From contig CP064983.1 in assembly GCA_016699635.1 (NCBI GenBank), positions 868,001 through 932,000 of the forward strand: 64,000 nucleotides of DNA, read 5' to 3'. Both the position numbers and the translations under genes were made by a program. The stretch's first letter is position 1; each line of letters opens with the position of its first letter. Source of the DNA: Bacteroidota bacterium (lineage in GTDB: Bacteria; Bacteroidota; Bacteroidia; AKYH767-A; OLB10). The notes beneath the pieces were generated by a model. It was not told where the DNA came from. It made no database searches and was given only the letters and a program-made list of their open reading frames with translations. Shown piece by piece: positions 9,416 to 20,077 of the stretch.

Positions 9416-9731
9416 ATCCGTAAAACTATACCCGAACATTCATGCAGAACCGAGCATTTATTTTGTTGAGATTACTGCTGATAATTAAAGAGCGGTTTAT
9501 AATGTGGTGAAGAAAAAAATGAGAAGAGGTAAATGGGTAATTTTTAGTTGCAACTGAGGGAAAAGCATAATATGCTTTTCAATTATTAAAACCTAATGCT
9601 ACCAATCCATTCAATACCCTTATGATTAACCGATTTATTTAGATTCATATCTACAAAAAATTGAACTCAATACCTACAAGCAGAAAACAAAACATTACAG
9701 TATTTATTTTATAAATTTATCAAAAAAAAAT
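9416..9731. other. AT-rich intergenic region
   Basis: No convincing gene on either strand. It contains the inverted repeat listed separately and a long A/T-rich leader directly before the next gene. No TAnnTTTG element was found close to that gene. Confidence 0.5.
9560..9580. terminator. Perfect inverted repeat, possible terminator
   Basis: GAAAAGCATA and TATGCTTTTC form perfect 10-bp arms around one A. The hairpin lies about 145 bp after the upstream secreted-protein gene. It is AT-rich and ends in TTTTC, so it could be a weak bidirectional terminator, but it could equally be a protein-binding palindrome. Confidence 0.35.
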
Positions 9732-11516
9732 ATGCGACTTTTTACAATTTTAACATTAAGTTTTTTTGTATTCGGCAGCAATGCCCAAGTACCTTCCTAT
9801 ATTGTTGACACTACTTGTTTTACTGCCCTAACTTTAGAAGGTGGACAAACAGAAATTGAATTTGCCGACATCAACAATGACGGACATTTAGATTTATTGA
9901 CTGTTGGCGATCATGGAAGCCCGCTCATCAACTCAAGTCAACATGGCATCAGTGTTTTTTTTGGTAACGGAACCGGCACCGGTTGGACACTTTATCAGAA
10001 TGGCGATTTTGGTTATGGTGGCATTGCCGTGGGCGATGTCAATAACGATGGCTTTTTAGATGTTGGCTATGGCATTCATCACAATTATTCTGCTACAGAT
10101 TTTGGTGATCAGCTTTTGGAAGTTGCATTAGGTGATGGCACAGGAATGAACTGGACACCATGGGACGACTCGCTTGCTACAGCCGGTGAAACATGGGGTA
10201 TGTTTGGAACAGACTTTGGCGATTTTAATAATGATGGCTTGCTGGATATTGTTTCAGGCTCGTTTGGTTGCTGCGCAGGCACACATGTATATCTGAACAC
10301 TGGCACCGGTGTGTGGAACCATTCATTCGGATATATAAATGGTAACACAGAACATTATGTTGAGTGTGGCGACATAAACCATGATGGTAATCTTGATTTT
10401 GTTTCATGCCATCAGAATGGTGCTGCCTATTTTGGTGATGGCACAGGAAATTTTACAAACAGTCATTTTAACCTGCCTTCCATTGGTCCTTTAGGTTTTT
10501 ATGACATTTCTCTTAAAGATATTGATGGCGATGGTGATGATGATTTTGGCTTTATTCATAACAACAGTATGCCTTATGTTTATAAATGGGATAACACTAC
10601 ACAACAATGGGTAAATTCTTCAGCAGGGTTAACAGTATCTGGATTGGCATCATGTATAAAGCTGTCAGATTTAAATAATGATGGCTTTGCCGATGCAGTA
10701 GTTGCTACAACAGGTAGTGTTGTTATCTTTTTAGGTAACGGAGGAACAGTATGGAATAATGTTTTAACAATACCTTTAACCAATATGACTTTTTGCCAGG
10801 ACATAGCCATTGCAGATGCAGATCAAAACGGTTTGCCTGAAATTGCAGTGTGGGCAACATTCAACAATGGACTGTTTTCTACTATTAATAAATTGGTTTA
10901 TCTCAGAGAAGTTACACCGGTAACAACATTAAACATCAATCAGATTTTCCCAAATGGATTTGAATGTTTGCCTGCCAATGCAGTAAGAAATATTACATGG
11001 AACAGTAGTGTCGTTCCGGGACATCAAACATCTGTAAAGATTGAATTTTCTTCAACCGGTATTAATGGCACCTGGACAACTGTTGCAACTGCAGCACCAA
11101 ACAATGGCAACTATCAATGGACTGTGCCTTCGGGAATAATAAGTTATAATTCATACATAAGAACAATCTTAACAGATAGTATAACCCTGGTAACAGACAC
11201 TGCCTACAACCTGCATCCCTTTCAGGTGGGTGTTTGTGACCCTGCATTGTCTATCTCTGCTTTAGATAACAACTTCGATTTTAATATTGCACCCAATCCT
11301 TTTAACGATGCATTTAGTATTAGCTCGAAAAACAAGTTAGTGCAAATTGAAATTTTTAATACCGTAGGCAGTAAGGTTTTTTCTGAAGATTTAAAACTTC
11401 TGCCTAAACAATCTTATGTGGTAAAACCAAATATAAATTCAAACGGCATTTACTTTGTTAAGCTAACGACTGTTGCCGGTGAAATTAAAACAATGAAAAT
11501 TGTTAGGGAGGAATGA
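9732..11516 (+). CDS. Secreted FG-GAP/VCBS repeat protein with T9SS type A tail
   Basis: Signal peptide MRLFTILTLSFFVFGSNAQ, then about seven FG-GAP/VCBS-type repeats with Ca2+-binding DxNxDGxxD loops (ADINNDGHLD, GDVNNDGFLD, GDFNNDGLLD, GDINHDGNLD, KDIDGDGDDD, SDLNNDGFAD, ADADQNGLPE), which predict a beta-propeller like that of integrin alpha. A GSDH/Ig-like segment (NITWNSSVVPGHQTSVKIEFS) follows, then the sorting domain (APNPFNDAF...GIYFVKLTTVAGEIKTMKIV). The frame is intact. It probably acts at the cell surface in adhesion or binding; no catalytic motif is visible. Confidence 0.88.
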   Translation: MRLFTILTLSFFVFGSNAQVPSYIVDTTCFTALTLEGGQTEIEFADINNDGHLDLLTVGDHGSPLINSSQHGISVFFGNGTGTGWTLYQNGDFGYGGIAVGDVNNDGFLDVGYGIHHNYSATDFGDQLLEVALGDGTGMNWTPWDDSLATAGETWGMFGTDFGDFNNDGLLDIVSGSFGCCAGTHVYLNTGTGVWNHSFGYINGNTEHYVECGDINHDGNLDFVSCHQNGAAYFGDGTGNFTNSHFNLPSIGPLGFYDISLKDIDGDGDDDFGFIHNNSMPYVYKWDNTTQQWVNSSAGLTVSGLASCIKLSDLNNDGFADAVVATTGSVVIFLGNGGTVWNNVLTIPLTNMTFCQDIAIADADQNGLPEIAVWATFNNGLFSTINKLVYLREVTPVTTLNINQIFPNGFECLPANAVRNITWNSSVVPGHQTSVKIEFSSTGINGTWTTVATAAPNNGNYQWTVPSGIISYNSYIRTILTDSITLVTDTAYNLHPFQVGVCDPALSISALDNNFDFNIAPNPFNDAFSISSKNKLVQIEIFNTVGSKVFSEDLKLLPKQSYVVKPNINSNGIYFVKLTTVAGEIKTMKIVREE

Positions 11517-11673
11517 AAAATTTAATGAAGCTTACATTGACACAGGCCGCAATGTTAATAATTAATCAATAGAAAAATTTAGTAAAACTATAATAAAGTT
11601 ATTCTAATAGCTAAAACTTTCATTGTTTAAAATTTTATGGAATTCTTGCTATAATGTATCTATAATTAAAAAA

Positions 11674-13651
11674 ATGCGCGCGCTTCTATCTATTATAACA
11701 ATTATTATATTTCAAAATTCAGTAAATTGTCAAATGATTTCTAATCATTATTTATCTTCTAAATTTAATAGACAAAACTCCAATATTGCCTCACTTAAAG
11801 ATGCAAACAACAATGTTATTATAGTTGGCTCACAATCAACAGGAAAAGCAAGTTCAAATATTATTATCCAAAAATATGATTATCTTGGTAATTTAGCATT
11901 GGTTAATCAAACATTCCAAACATATAATTCAAACTTTAGAAATATATGTATTGATAAAGAATGTAATATTTATTTGACCGCTAACCTAAATAGCATTGGT
12001 CCCGATAGAAAAGTTTATGATTCACGTTCAAATAAATATTTTCAAATTCCAGTGTGAGCGAATAGTGTATTAGCAAAGTTCAACTCATCAGGTGAGATGA
12101 TTAATTTAATTGCATTTAATGGAAGCCAATTAATCGGTGTAGATAATTCATTAAATATTTACATTAATGATGGAAAAATCATTAGAGTTTATTCTCAAGA
12201 AAATCATGAGCTATACTCATTCGAAAATTGTGAGTTTTCCAAATTAGAAATAGATTACAACAACATTTTAATTGCTTATAAAAATAATTACATTTACTTA
12301 CTAAACACGAAAACTGGTAAGATTTTGAATAATTTTAAAGTAGATTCTTTAATTAAAATACTACCATACAAATCAGATATCTATTACTTGGAGAAAAACG
12401 GGTTGTTCAAATTCTCTAAAGGAGAAAAAAGTCAAATTCTACAAACAACCTCTAGTAATTTCGATCTATATGATGATTATAATTTTATTCTTTTCAATAA
12501 TGATTCAATTATTAAATTTAATCTGAAAACTAAAGAAATACTAAACTTTGTTTATTCAGGTTCATATTTTCTAGATGGTATTTTTTACATAGATCCAAGC
12601 AACTATATCATGACCGGCACAATTGGAATTGACGGAAACATTTGTGCTCCACCATTAAATTTAAAACCAAATCGCTTTGGAATTAATAATAATAACACGT
12701 TTTTTCTTAAAGGAAATTTTATCAATGAACCTTATATAATTAGTGAGGAAATATTAAAAGAAAACAAAACGCCAATAAATGATATTTATATTGATGAAAA
12801 CAATAGTACTTTTTTATTAAAATTTTCTACATTTAATTGTAAAATCGATCCAACTGATCTTACACTTCAACTTTACTTAGAAGATAAAGCTGTATGTAGT
12901 CTCGCAACAACTTACAGTCAAAATTATTTAACTTTTACGTTACCTAAAAAACTCAAAAGTGGAATTTATACTTTGAATTTTAATGTAAGAAATAATTCTG
13001 CCATAAAACTTACTGGTATATCTGTTTCCATAATTAATAAAAATTTTCTTAATGAAAAGTTAGACTTATCCAACCCACTACTATCTAATCAAAATCACTT
13101 ACATTCAAATAAGATACTGTTTTTATCTGCAAATCCAATTGAAACCTCTCAACTAAATTTAGAAAAAGAGAAAAATGAAATCAAAGATGTCCTAAACTCA
13201 AATTTTACTAGCGTTTTTTTCAAATTTTTTTCTTTTGATTCAGTAAAACCAAGTAATATGGTAGAGGAAATGATAAAATTAGAACCAACAATATTGCATT
13301 TTTCTGGACATGGAAGTGAATCTGGTATTATTCTTTTAGATGAGAAATTGCATGCCAATTTTATTGAAGGCAAAAGATTAGCAGATTTTTTTTCTAATTT
13401 TAAAGATTTACAATTAGTAGTGTTAAATGCATGCTATTCTCAAAAACAAGCGAAAGAAATAAAAAAATATGTACCCTATGTAATAGGTATGAATGCCCCA
13501 ATTTCAGACAATTCAGCCATCACTTTTTCAAAGCTATTTTATATTGCGCTTTCAAATGGTTTTTACAATAGAAGAATCGTTTTTAAAAGCAAAAGCTGGC
13601 GTAAACTTTGTAAAAACGGATTCAGGAGAAATGATTACATTGCTTAAATAA
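11674..13651 (+). CDS. Exported CHAT-domain (caspase-like) protein, interrupted
   Basis: The ATG at 11674 starts a signal-peptide-like segment (MRALLSIITIIIFQ...VNCQ). About 390 residues with propeller-like repeats follow (YDYLGNLALV, DNSLNIYIND, LLNTKTGKIL), then a C-terminal CHAT domain of about 190 residues. KILFLSANPIETSQLNLEKE, HFSGHGSESG and VVLNACYS supply the caspase-type His and Cys dyad. The frame has an in-frame TGA (12055-12057), and a frameshift near 13560 after which FTIEESFLKAKAGVNFV completes the domain. The gene is noticeably more AT-rich than its neighbours, which suggests acquisition. CHAT enzymes are cysteine peptidases often used in bacterial immunity; export of one is unusual. 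No partner gene is evident. Confidence 0.72.
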
Positions 13652-13667
13652 TCACTAATTTCTTGCA

Positions 13668-13708
13668 TCCATTCAAAGTCCCCTGAAATACGGGAGACTT
13701 CGAATGGA
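13668..13708 (+). terminator. Long hairpin after the CHAT gene
   Basis: TCCATTCAAAGTC and GACTTCGAATGGA form a near-perfect stem, with CCCC/GGGA extending inward around TGAAATAC. It begins 17 bp after the reconstructed CHAT stop and is followed by an A/T-rich tract with a T6 run. This is a probable intrinsic terminator. Confidence 0.6.
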
Positions 13709-13853
13709 CAAAATATACTTTTTTAAAAATCGTTTTAATATTTTCGCTATAAATTAATTGGTTTTATCTTTCCTAAACTGAATGTAAATAACTTGTCTTA
13801 TTTACACTATTCCGGTCAGATAAAACAAACTATCATTGCATCAAAATTGATTT

Positions 13854-15082
13854 ATGTCGTTGACAAGTTTTCCGAAAGAAAAAATTAAAATCCTATTGCT
13901 TGAAGGTGTTCATCCTGCTGCTGTGGCAATGTTTAAAGATGCTGGATACACACAGATAGAAACCACTGCCGGTGCATTATCGGAAAAAGAACTGTTACAA
14001 AAAATAAACAATATACATATTCTTGGCATACGTTCAAAAACACAGCTTACTGCTGCTGCTATTGCACAAGCAGATAAACTCATTGCAACAGGCTGTTTTT
14101 GTATTGGTGTCAATCAGGTAAGTATGGGTGATGCCATAGAAAATGGAATAGCTGTTTTTAATTCGCCTTTCAGCAATACACGCTCTGTAGCAGAGTTAGT
14201 GATTGCCAATTGCATTATGTTGTTGCGCAGAATTCCGGAAAAAGTAAGGCCGCCCTTGCCGGACAATGGTTAAAAGACAGTGCAGGATGTTTTGAAGTTC
14301 GCGGTAAAACATTAGGGATAATAGGATATGGCCACATAGGCAGTCAGGTTTCTGTATTAGCAGAAGCATTAGGCATGCAAGTAATTTTTTATGATGTAGA
14401 GCCAAAACTGAGTTTGGGAAATGCCAAAGCATGTAAAAATATAAATGATTTACTCAGGCAATCAGACATTGTTACACTGCATGTGCCGGGAACTTCGGCA
14501 ACGCGCAATATGGTGAATGAATCTTTCTTACGAAAAATGAAAAAAGGCAGTGTGCTTATCAACCTGAGTCGTGGTGAGGTGATGGATGAAAAAGCTATTG
14601 CAAAAGCCATTTCAGAAAAACATATTGCAGGGCTTGCAGCCGATGTATTTGGTGATGAGCCACAACATAAAGGCGATATTTTTCAATCGCCTTTACAAAA
14701 CTTGAATAATGTGTTGTTGACTCCACACATTGGAGGGTCAACACTTGAAGCACAGGAAAACATTGGCACTGATGTAGCCGGAAAAATTATCCGCTATCTT
14801 GAAACAGGCAACAGCATGGGCAGTGTTTCTGTACCAGCATTGAATTTACCATTGCAGCAAAGTGCACATCGCATTTTACATATTCACCGCAACGTGCCCG
14901 GTGTTCTTTCCGAAATAAATACCATAATGAGTAAACATAAAGCAAATATTCTCGGACAATACCTGCAAACAAATAATACAATAGGTTATGTAGCTGTTGA
15001 CATAGATAAAAAAGCTTCTTCGGGTTTGATATCAGATTTAAAAAACAGTAAGGAGACTATCAGGGTTCGTGGGGTTTATTAA
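13854..15082 (+). CDS. serA: D-3-phosphoglycerate dehydrogenase (one frameshift)
   Basis: First step of serine synthesis: oxidation of 3-phosphoglycerate to 3-phosphohydroxypyruvate with NAD+. The N-terminal part has GIRSKTQLT, FCIGVNQV and NSPFSNTRSVAELV; the second has the Rossmann motif GYGHIGSQV, RGEVMDEKA, the catalytic-His block LTPHIGGSTLEAQENIG and a C-terminal ACT domain (RNVPGVLSEINTIMSKHKANI). The length of about 410 matches E. coli SerA. The two frames join near 14250 as PEK-SKAALAGQW if the A5 run in GGAAAAAGT is A6. Joined, the enzyme is complete, so the lesion is probably a base-calling error. Confidence 0.93.
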
Positions 15083-15089
15083 TGCATTA

Positions 15090-15430
15090 TTATTTTTTCT
15101 TTCCGATATAAATCCATGCTTCTTTTCCGATTCAAATTTCTCGATCACACGCATATAGTCAGACACTTCATATTTATCGGTAGCCTGTAATTCATCTTCT
15201 GTAATTTCAAAAATCATTCCTTCAATAATATCGTTTTCATTTCCGGAATGGACAGCCACAGGATGAATATGCTTTCCACTTTTACGAATTACTTCACTGT
15301 CTGCAATTTCTAAATCTTCAATCCTATAGCCTTTTAATAAATCTTTGTTGCCTTTTAGTTTTCGACCATAATTTTCCAGTTGAACTTGATCAAGTTGCAA
15401 TGTGCCATAAGAAAATAAAAAGTGGTGCAT
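15090..15430 (-). CDS. Gamma-glutamylcyclotransferase/AIG2-like family protein
   Basis: A small protein of the GGCT-fold. FLFSYGTLQLDQVQLENYG at the start has the family's YGTL nucleotide/substrate loop, and IIEGMIFEITEDELQATDKYE has the expected glutamates. One frame reads through to 15038, antisense to serA, but restoring one A to GAAAAG near 15115 gives ESEKEAWIYIGKKK and a stop at 15090. This is the normal family ending and clears the convergent serA stop. The substrate is unknown; related proteins release 5-oxoproline from gamma-glutamyl compounds. Confidence 0.8.
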
Positions 15431-15650
15431 GGATTAAATTTGTTGAGGCAATATTAGTATTAAGCCAATAAAGAATCAGGTGCTTTTTATTACTTTATGT
15501 ACCCTGTTTAACCTGCCTTTGTAACATTTTAAGCATCTGAAACGTCTTGTTATTAGTTCTCAGAAAAGTAAAAAACCGATAATTTAATAGTATAGTTTAA
15601 ATTTTTATGACTGTTTTTCAATATATTACAATTTTTTATACTACTATGTG

Positions 15651-15682
15651 TTGCATAGTACTGTTTTATAAATATATCTTTG
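15651..15682 (+). promoter_or_regulatory. Promoter of the small secreted protein gene
   Basis: TTG at 15651-15653 is separated by 21 bp from TATCTTTG (15675-15682), a good match to the phylum's promoter consensus. The ATG is 31 bp downstream. Confidence 0.6.
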
Positions 15683-15712
15683 CATCGCAATAATCAATAA
15701 AAACATATACAG

Positions 15713-16066
15713 ATGAAACGCTTCAAAATTTTAACCATCATTTTAGTTGCAGCAATATTGCCTGCATTAGCACAAAACACACAACCACCGGTAGTAGTTC
15801 CTGCATTGATCAGTCAGGGCGAGGTGATACCCTATCAACAACTTCCGGAAGTCATCATTACCCCGAATGCTGCTGAACAAAAAGCTGTTGAATTACCCGT
15901 TGTTACGATTACTGCAAATAAAATTAACGAACAAATTTATCCTGCAGTAAAGTATGGCAACAACTACATTGCCTCAGTAACAATAGCACCTATTAATGTG
16001 GTGGCACATCAGCAGAAAAGAACCTTTGCATCACTGTTCTCATTTCTTCGCTACTTTAGCCGTTAA
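15713..16066 (+). CDS. Small secreted protein of unknown function
   Basis: Not recognised. It is 117 residues with a clear signal peptide (MKRFKILTIILVAAILPALAQ). The mature part is rich in Val, Ile, Pro and Thr and contains two similar segments, LPEVIITPNAAEQ and LPVVTITANKINEQ, followed by ASVTIAPINVVAHQ. These resemble TonB-box-like strings (xEVVVTAx) found at the start of outer-membrane receptors. The C-terminus is basic and aromatic (FASLFSFLRYFSR). It has its own good promoter, supporting a real gene. Confidence 0.6.
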   Translation: MKRFKILTIILVAAILPALAQNTQPPVVVPALISQGEVIPYQQLPEVIITPNAAEQKAVELPVVTITANKINEQIYPAVKYGNNYIASVTIAPINVVAHQQKRTFASLFSFLRYFSR

Positions 16067-16139
16067 CAAAACCTCTTATTTTGCTTGCTGCTTTTATAGC
16101 ATTCATTTTTTTACAAACATAAAAATCAAATTTCTGCCA

Positions 16140-17017
16140 ATGAAGCTTACCATTAAAGGTACCTGACAAAAACATATCCCAACGGAGTGCAGGCATTAAA
16201 AATATAAACCTTGAAATAAAGAACTGCCTTTTTGGTTTGTTGATCCCAACGGTGCAGGTAAATCATCCCTGATGCGAACAATAGCTACGCTGCAAAATGC
16301 CGATAGCGGAAATATATTTTTAGATGACCTAAATGTACTTGAAGATAAAGAAGAAGTAAAAAAATATTGGGCTATCTGCCACAGGAATTTGGTGTTTATC
16401 CTAACATATCAGCACAAGAGCTGCTCACGCATCTTGCCTTACTTAAAGGTGTTCATATTAAAAAAGAGCGCGATGAAGTTGTGAAAAGTTTGTTAATGCA
16501 AACAAACCTTTATGAGGTGCGCAACAAAAATTTAGGTGGTTTTAGCGGTGGAATGAAACAGCGTTTTGGTATTGCTCAGGCATTAATCGGCAATCCAAAA
16601 ATTATTATTGCTGATGAGCCAACGGCAGGTCTTGACCCAACAGAAAGAAACCGTTTTCTGAATTTGCTTAGCTAAATCAGCGAGCAGGTAATTGTAATCC
16701 TTTCTACACACATTGTTGAAGACGTTAAAGAGTTATGCTCTCAAATGGCTATTATCAATAAAGGTGAAGTAATGTTCAGTGGTCACCCTGCAGAAGCAAT
16801 AAAACAAGTTCAGGGGAAAATCTGGATGTGCCAGGTTGACAAGCCTACAGCTCGTGAGCTGATGATAAAATATAACGTCATTTCACAAAAATTCAATACC
16901 GGCCTCATTGAACTGCATGTCTGGAGCGAAGAACCGCTTAATCATCACTTCGCCATTGCGCAGCCCGTTTTGGAAGATGTTTATTTTTCTGTTCTTAACG
17001 GTAATTTAAAACCTTAA
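16140..17017 (+). pseudogene. ABC transporter ATP-binding protein, multiply disrupted
   Basis: The remains of one ABC ATPase spread over three frames: the N-terminus with TKTYPNGVQALKNINLEIK, Walker A as PNGAGKSSLMR, the Q-loop LPQEFGVYPNISAQELL, the signature GGFSGGMKQRFGIAQAL, and Walker B IIIADEPTAGLDP. After an in-frame TAA (16673-16675) comes the H-loop VILSTHIVEDVKELC. Frame changes fall near 16167, 16247 and 16370. Four lesions in under 900 bp is the highest density in the window. It sits 3 bp before the permease/M1 gene, whose partner ATPase it should be. It may be real decay or error-rich sequence. Confidence 0.8.
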
Positions 17018-17020
17018 GCT

Positions 17021-20000
17021 ATGTGGAGTGTACTCAGTTTTGAGTTGTCGTACCGTTTCAGAAGGCCTGCAACTTACATCTATTTAGCTATTTTATTTCT
17101 GATCAGCTTTTTATTCACTGCTACAGATGCAATTTCTATCAGTGGTGCTGTTGGCAACATTCATAAAAACTCACCATACACCATTTATCAGGTTATGTTG
17201 ATTCTTACTCTTTTAGGTACGATGATTATCTCTGCGGTGATGGGTGTTCCTGTGTATCGCGACTATGAACATCGCTTTCATGAAATTATGTTTACGCTTC
17301 CCGTTACAAAAGCACAATATCTTGGAGGGCGTTTTTTAGGTTCATATTTCACTGCCTTATTTATTTTTCTGGGAATACCATTAGGCATTTTAACAGGATT
17401 ATTAATGCCATGGATTGACAAAGAAGTTATAGGTCCGTTTATGCTGAATGCCTATGTACTTCCCTTTCTGTACATCATCATACCCAATGTGTTTATTCTG
17501 GGTGTAATGTTTTTTGCTACAGGCTCACTTTTCAGAAATCAATTGGCAATTTATCTGCAAGGGATGGTTTTCTTTCTTCTTCATTTAGTGCTTACCACTA
17601 CAACCGGAGATGTAGAAAATAATCCAAAATTTGCCTTACTCGATGTATTCGGCATCGCACCATCATTTTATATTACACGCTACTGGACACCATTTGAAAA
17701 AAATCTGCAAACAATACCATTGGAAAGTTATCTGTTGTGGAATCGTTTGTTGTGGGTGGGCATTGCTTTAATAGGCGCTTTTGTTACTTATCGGTTGTTT
17801 CAGTTTTCAAAGAGCAGCCCGTTTGTTTTGCGCAGCAGAAAAAATCAGGAAAAAATTAGTGTTGAAAATCTAAGTCACATCAACCTTCCAGAAACTTCAA
17901 AAGATTACTCCTTTTCAACAAAATTACGGCAATGGCTTCAAATGGTGCGATTCGATTTTTTTGGCACCATACGCTCTGTTCCTTTTATTGCAATCTGGAT
18001 TTGTGGAGTGATTCTTATACTTGGTCAAATGCCTCAAATAGGCAAAATGTTTGGCACTACGATATATCCTGTTACCTATGCTATCATTGATGATTTGACC
18101 GGAAATTTCACCTTGTTTACTCTGATAATTATTACTTTTTATTCCGTTGAGTTGGTGTGGAAAGAACGAGAACGCGGCATTCATCTGATAACAGATTCAC
18201 TTCCTGTTTCAAGATATGCAATGATAACAGCCAAGTTTTTTGCCATGTGTCTTATTGTGGCCATGTTGCAATTGACTGTCATGTTTATGGGAATTTTCAT
18301 TCAGACCTTAAAAGGATTTTATCGCTATGATATTGATGTTTATTTAAAAACACTTTTTGTCAGTCAGTACCCAAGTTTGATTTTACTTGTGTTGCTTGCA
18401 TTTTTCATCCACAGCATGGTCAACAATAAATTTATCGGCCACACCTTGATGATTGCCTATTTTGTAGGAAGAATGTCAGCGGCCGCTATGGGGATAACGC
18501 ATAAAATGATTTGGTATGGTAACATTCCTTCTGCACCCTACTCAGACATGAATGGATATGGACATTTTCTTTATCCTAAATATATGTTCTTAATTTATTG
18601 GGGAAGCTTAGGACTTGTACTTTTCATTATTGGTGTAATGATGAATCGTCATGGTAGTGAAACAGGAATTAAAGCGCGGTGGCAAATTTTTAAACAGCAA
18701 TGGAAATTCAGCAGAGGAAAAAAAATTGTATGGTCATTACTTTTTGTTTTCATTGTTTCGGGATGTTTTGTCTTTTACAATACCAACATCCTTCATAAAT
18801 TTAAAAGCGATAAAACTGTCAGACATGAGCAGGCCGAATACGAAAAACGATTTAGAAAATATCTTGATTTTAATCAGCCGCGCATAACAGCAGTGAATGT
18901 AAATATTGATTTGGTTCCTGAAAAGAGATACGCTGCCATTAAAGGTTATTATATCATACAAAACAAATCTGCACTGCCTATTGATACATTTTTAATAACC
19001 TGGGCACATGAGAATATAAAAATCAACAGGTTTGGTTTTGATATTCTGGCTGATGAAGTTGAAAATTATCAGAAACAGTTTGTCGTTTATAAATTAGCTC
19101 ATGCATTAAAGCCCGGTGACTCTACAAAAGTTTATTTCGACATTGAATACATCAACAAAGGCTTTGCCAATTCAGAAGAGGAGTTAGGGTTGGTAAACAA
19201 CGGTACTTTTATCAATAACAACTATTTGCCTGCATTTGGATATTCAGAATCGTTTGAGTTGACCGACAACAGCGACAGAAAGAAAGAAGATTTGCCAAGA
19301 AAAAATCACACCATGCGTTTGCTCAGTGATAGTGCATCGCGCAACAACACTTATTTAGCTAATGATGCAGACTGGATAAGATATGAGAGCATCATCAGCA
19401 CATCACCCGATCAGATTGCCGTTTCACCGGGATACCTTCAAAAAGAATGGACACAAAACGGAAGACGTTATTTCCATTATAAAATGGATGCACCAATGGT
19501 GAATTTTTATTCTTTTTTAAGTGCACGCTATGAAGTCTTTCGTGATTCCTTTCAGGGAATAAACATTGAAATATTCTATCACAAAACACATTCGTGGAAC
19601 ATTGAAAAAATGAACAAAGCCATTAAAAAAACATTGGCTTACTGTCAGAAAACTTTTTCACCTTATCAGTTCCGTCAGGTTCGTATTCTGGAGTTTCCAC
19701 GCTATGAAACCTTTGCTCAATCGTTCCCAAACACCATTCCATTCAGCGAAGCCATTGGTTTTATTTATGATGTTAGCGAAGACACCGATATAGACAATGC
19801 CTTTTATGTAACCTCACATGAGGTGGCACATCAGTGGTGGGGACATCAGGTCTGTGGTGCCAACAGTCAGGGTTCAACTTTGATGGTAGAAAGTATGGCG
19901 CAATACACAGCACTGATGGTGATGGAAAAAGAGTTTGGAAAAGATGCCATGGAAAAATTTCTTAAATACGAATTGGATGGCTATTTATCAGGACGTTCAT

Positions 20001-20077
20001 CAGAAAGAATAAATGAGCAACCTATTGCACGCAACGATGGACAGGGATATATTCACTATCAAAAGGTAGTTTGGTAA
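17021..20077 (+). CDS. ABC-2 type permease fused to M1-family aminopeptidase
   Basis: The N-terminal half has two sets of ABC-2-type membrane spans (the first about residues 15-255, the second about 315-560) split by a loop. A further span near 580 is followed by an extracytoplasmic M1 metallopeptidase domain: HEVAHQWWGH gives the zinc HExxH, and the third ligand Glu is in MVESMAQYTA. This permease/M1 fusion is a known Bacteroidota architecture whose substrate is unknown. The frame breaks at QKVVW; one extra G (AAGGGTAG) restores QKGSLVMYAMKDYLGED and continues into the next piece. It sits directly after its presumed ATPase. Confidence 0.88.
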   Translation: MWSVLSFELSYRFRRPATYIYLAILFLISFLFTATDAISISGAVGNIHKNSPYTIYQVMLILTLLGTMIISAVMGVPVYRDYEHRFHEIMFTLPVTKAQYLGGRFLGSYFTALFIFLGIPLGILTGLLMPWIDKEVIGPFMLNAYVLPFLYIIIPNVFILGVMFFATGSLFRNQLAIYLQGMVFFLLHLVLTTTTGDVENNPKFALLDVFGIAPSFYITRYWTPFEKNLQTIPLESYLLWNRLLWVGIALIGAFVTYRLFQFSKSSPFVLRSRKNQEKISVENLSHINLPETSKDYSFSTKLRQWLQMVRFDFFGTIRSVPFIAIWICGVILILGQMPQIGKMFGTTIYPVTYAIIDDLTGNFTLFTLIIITFYSVELVWKERERGIHLITDSLPVSRYAMITAKFFAMCLIVAMLQLTVMFMGIFIQTLKGFYRYDIDVYLKTLFVSQYPSLILLVLLAFFIHSMVNNKFIGHTLMIAYFVGRMSAAAMGITHKMIWYGNIPSAPYSDMNGYGHFLYPKYMFLIYWGSLGLVLFIIGVMMNRHGSETGIKARWQIFKQQWKFSRGKKIVWSLLFVFIVSGCFVFYNTNILHKFKSDKTVRHEQAEYEKRFRKYLDFNQPRITAVNVNIDLVPEKRYAAIKGYYIIQNKSALPIDTFLITWAHENIKINRFGFDILADEVENYQKQFVVYKLAHALKPGDSTKVYFDIEYINKGFANSEEELGLVNNGTFINNNYLPAFGYSESFELTDNSDRKKEDLPRKNHTMRLLSDSASRNNTYLANDADWIRYESIISTSPDQIAVSPGYLQKEWTQNGRRYFHYKMDAPMVNFYSFLSARYEVFRDSFQGINIEIFYHKTHSWNIEKMNKAIKKTLAYCQKTFSPYQFRQVRILEFPRYETFAQSFPNTIPFSEAIGFIYDVSEDTDIDNAFYVTSHEVAHQWWGHQVCGANSQGSTLMVESMAQYTALMVMEKEFGKDAMEKFLKYELDGYLSGRSSERINEQPIARNDGQGYIHYQKVVW

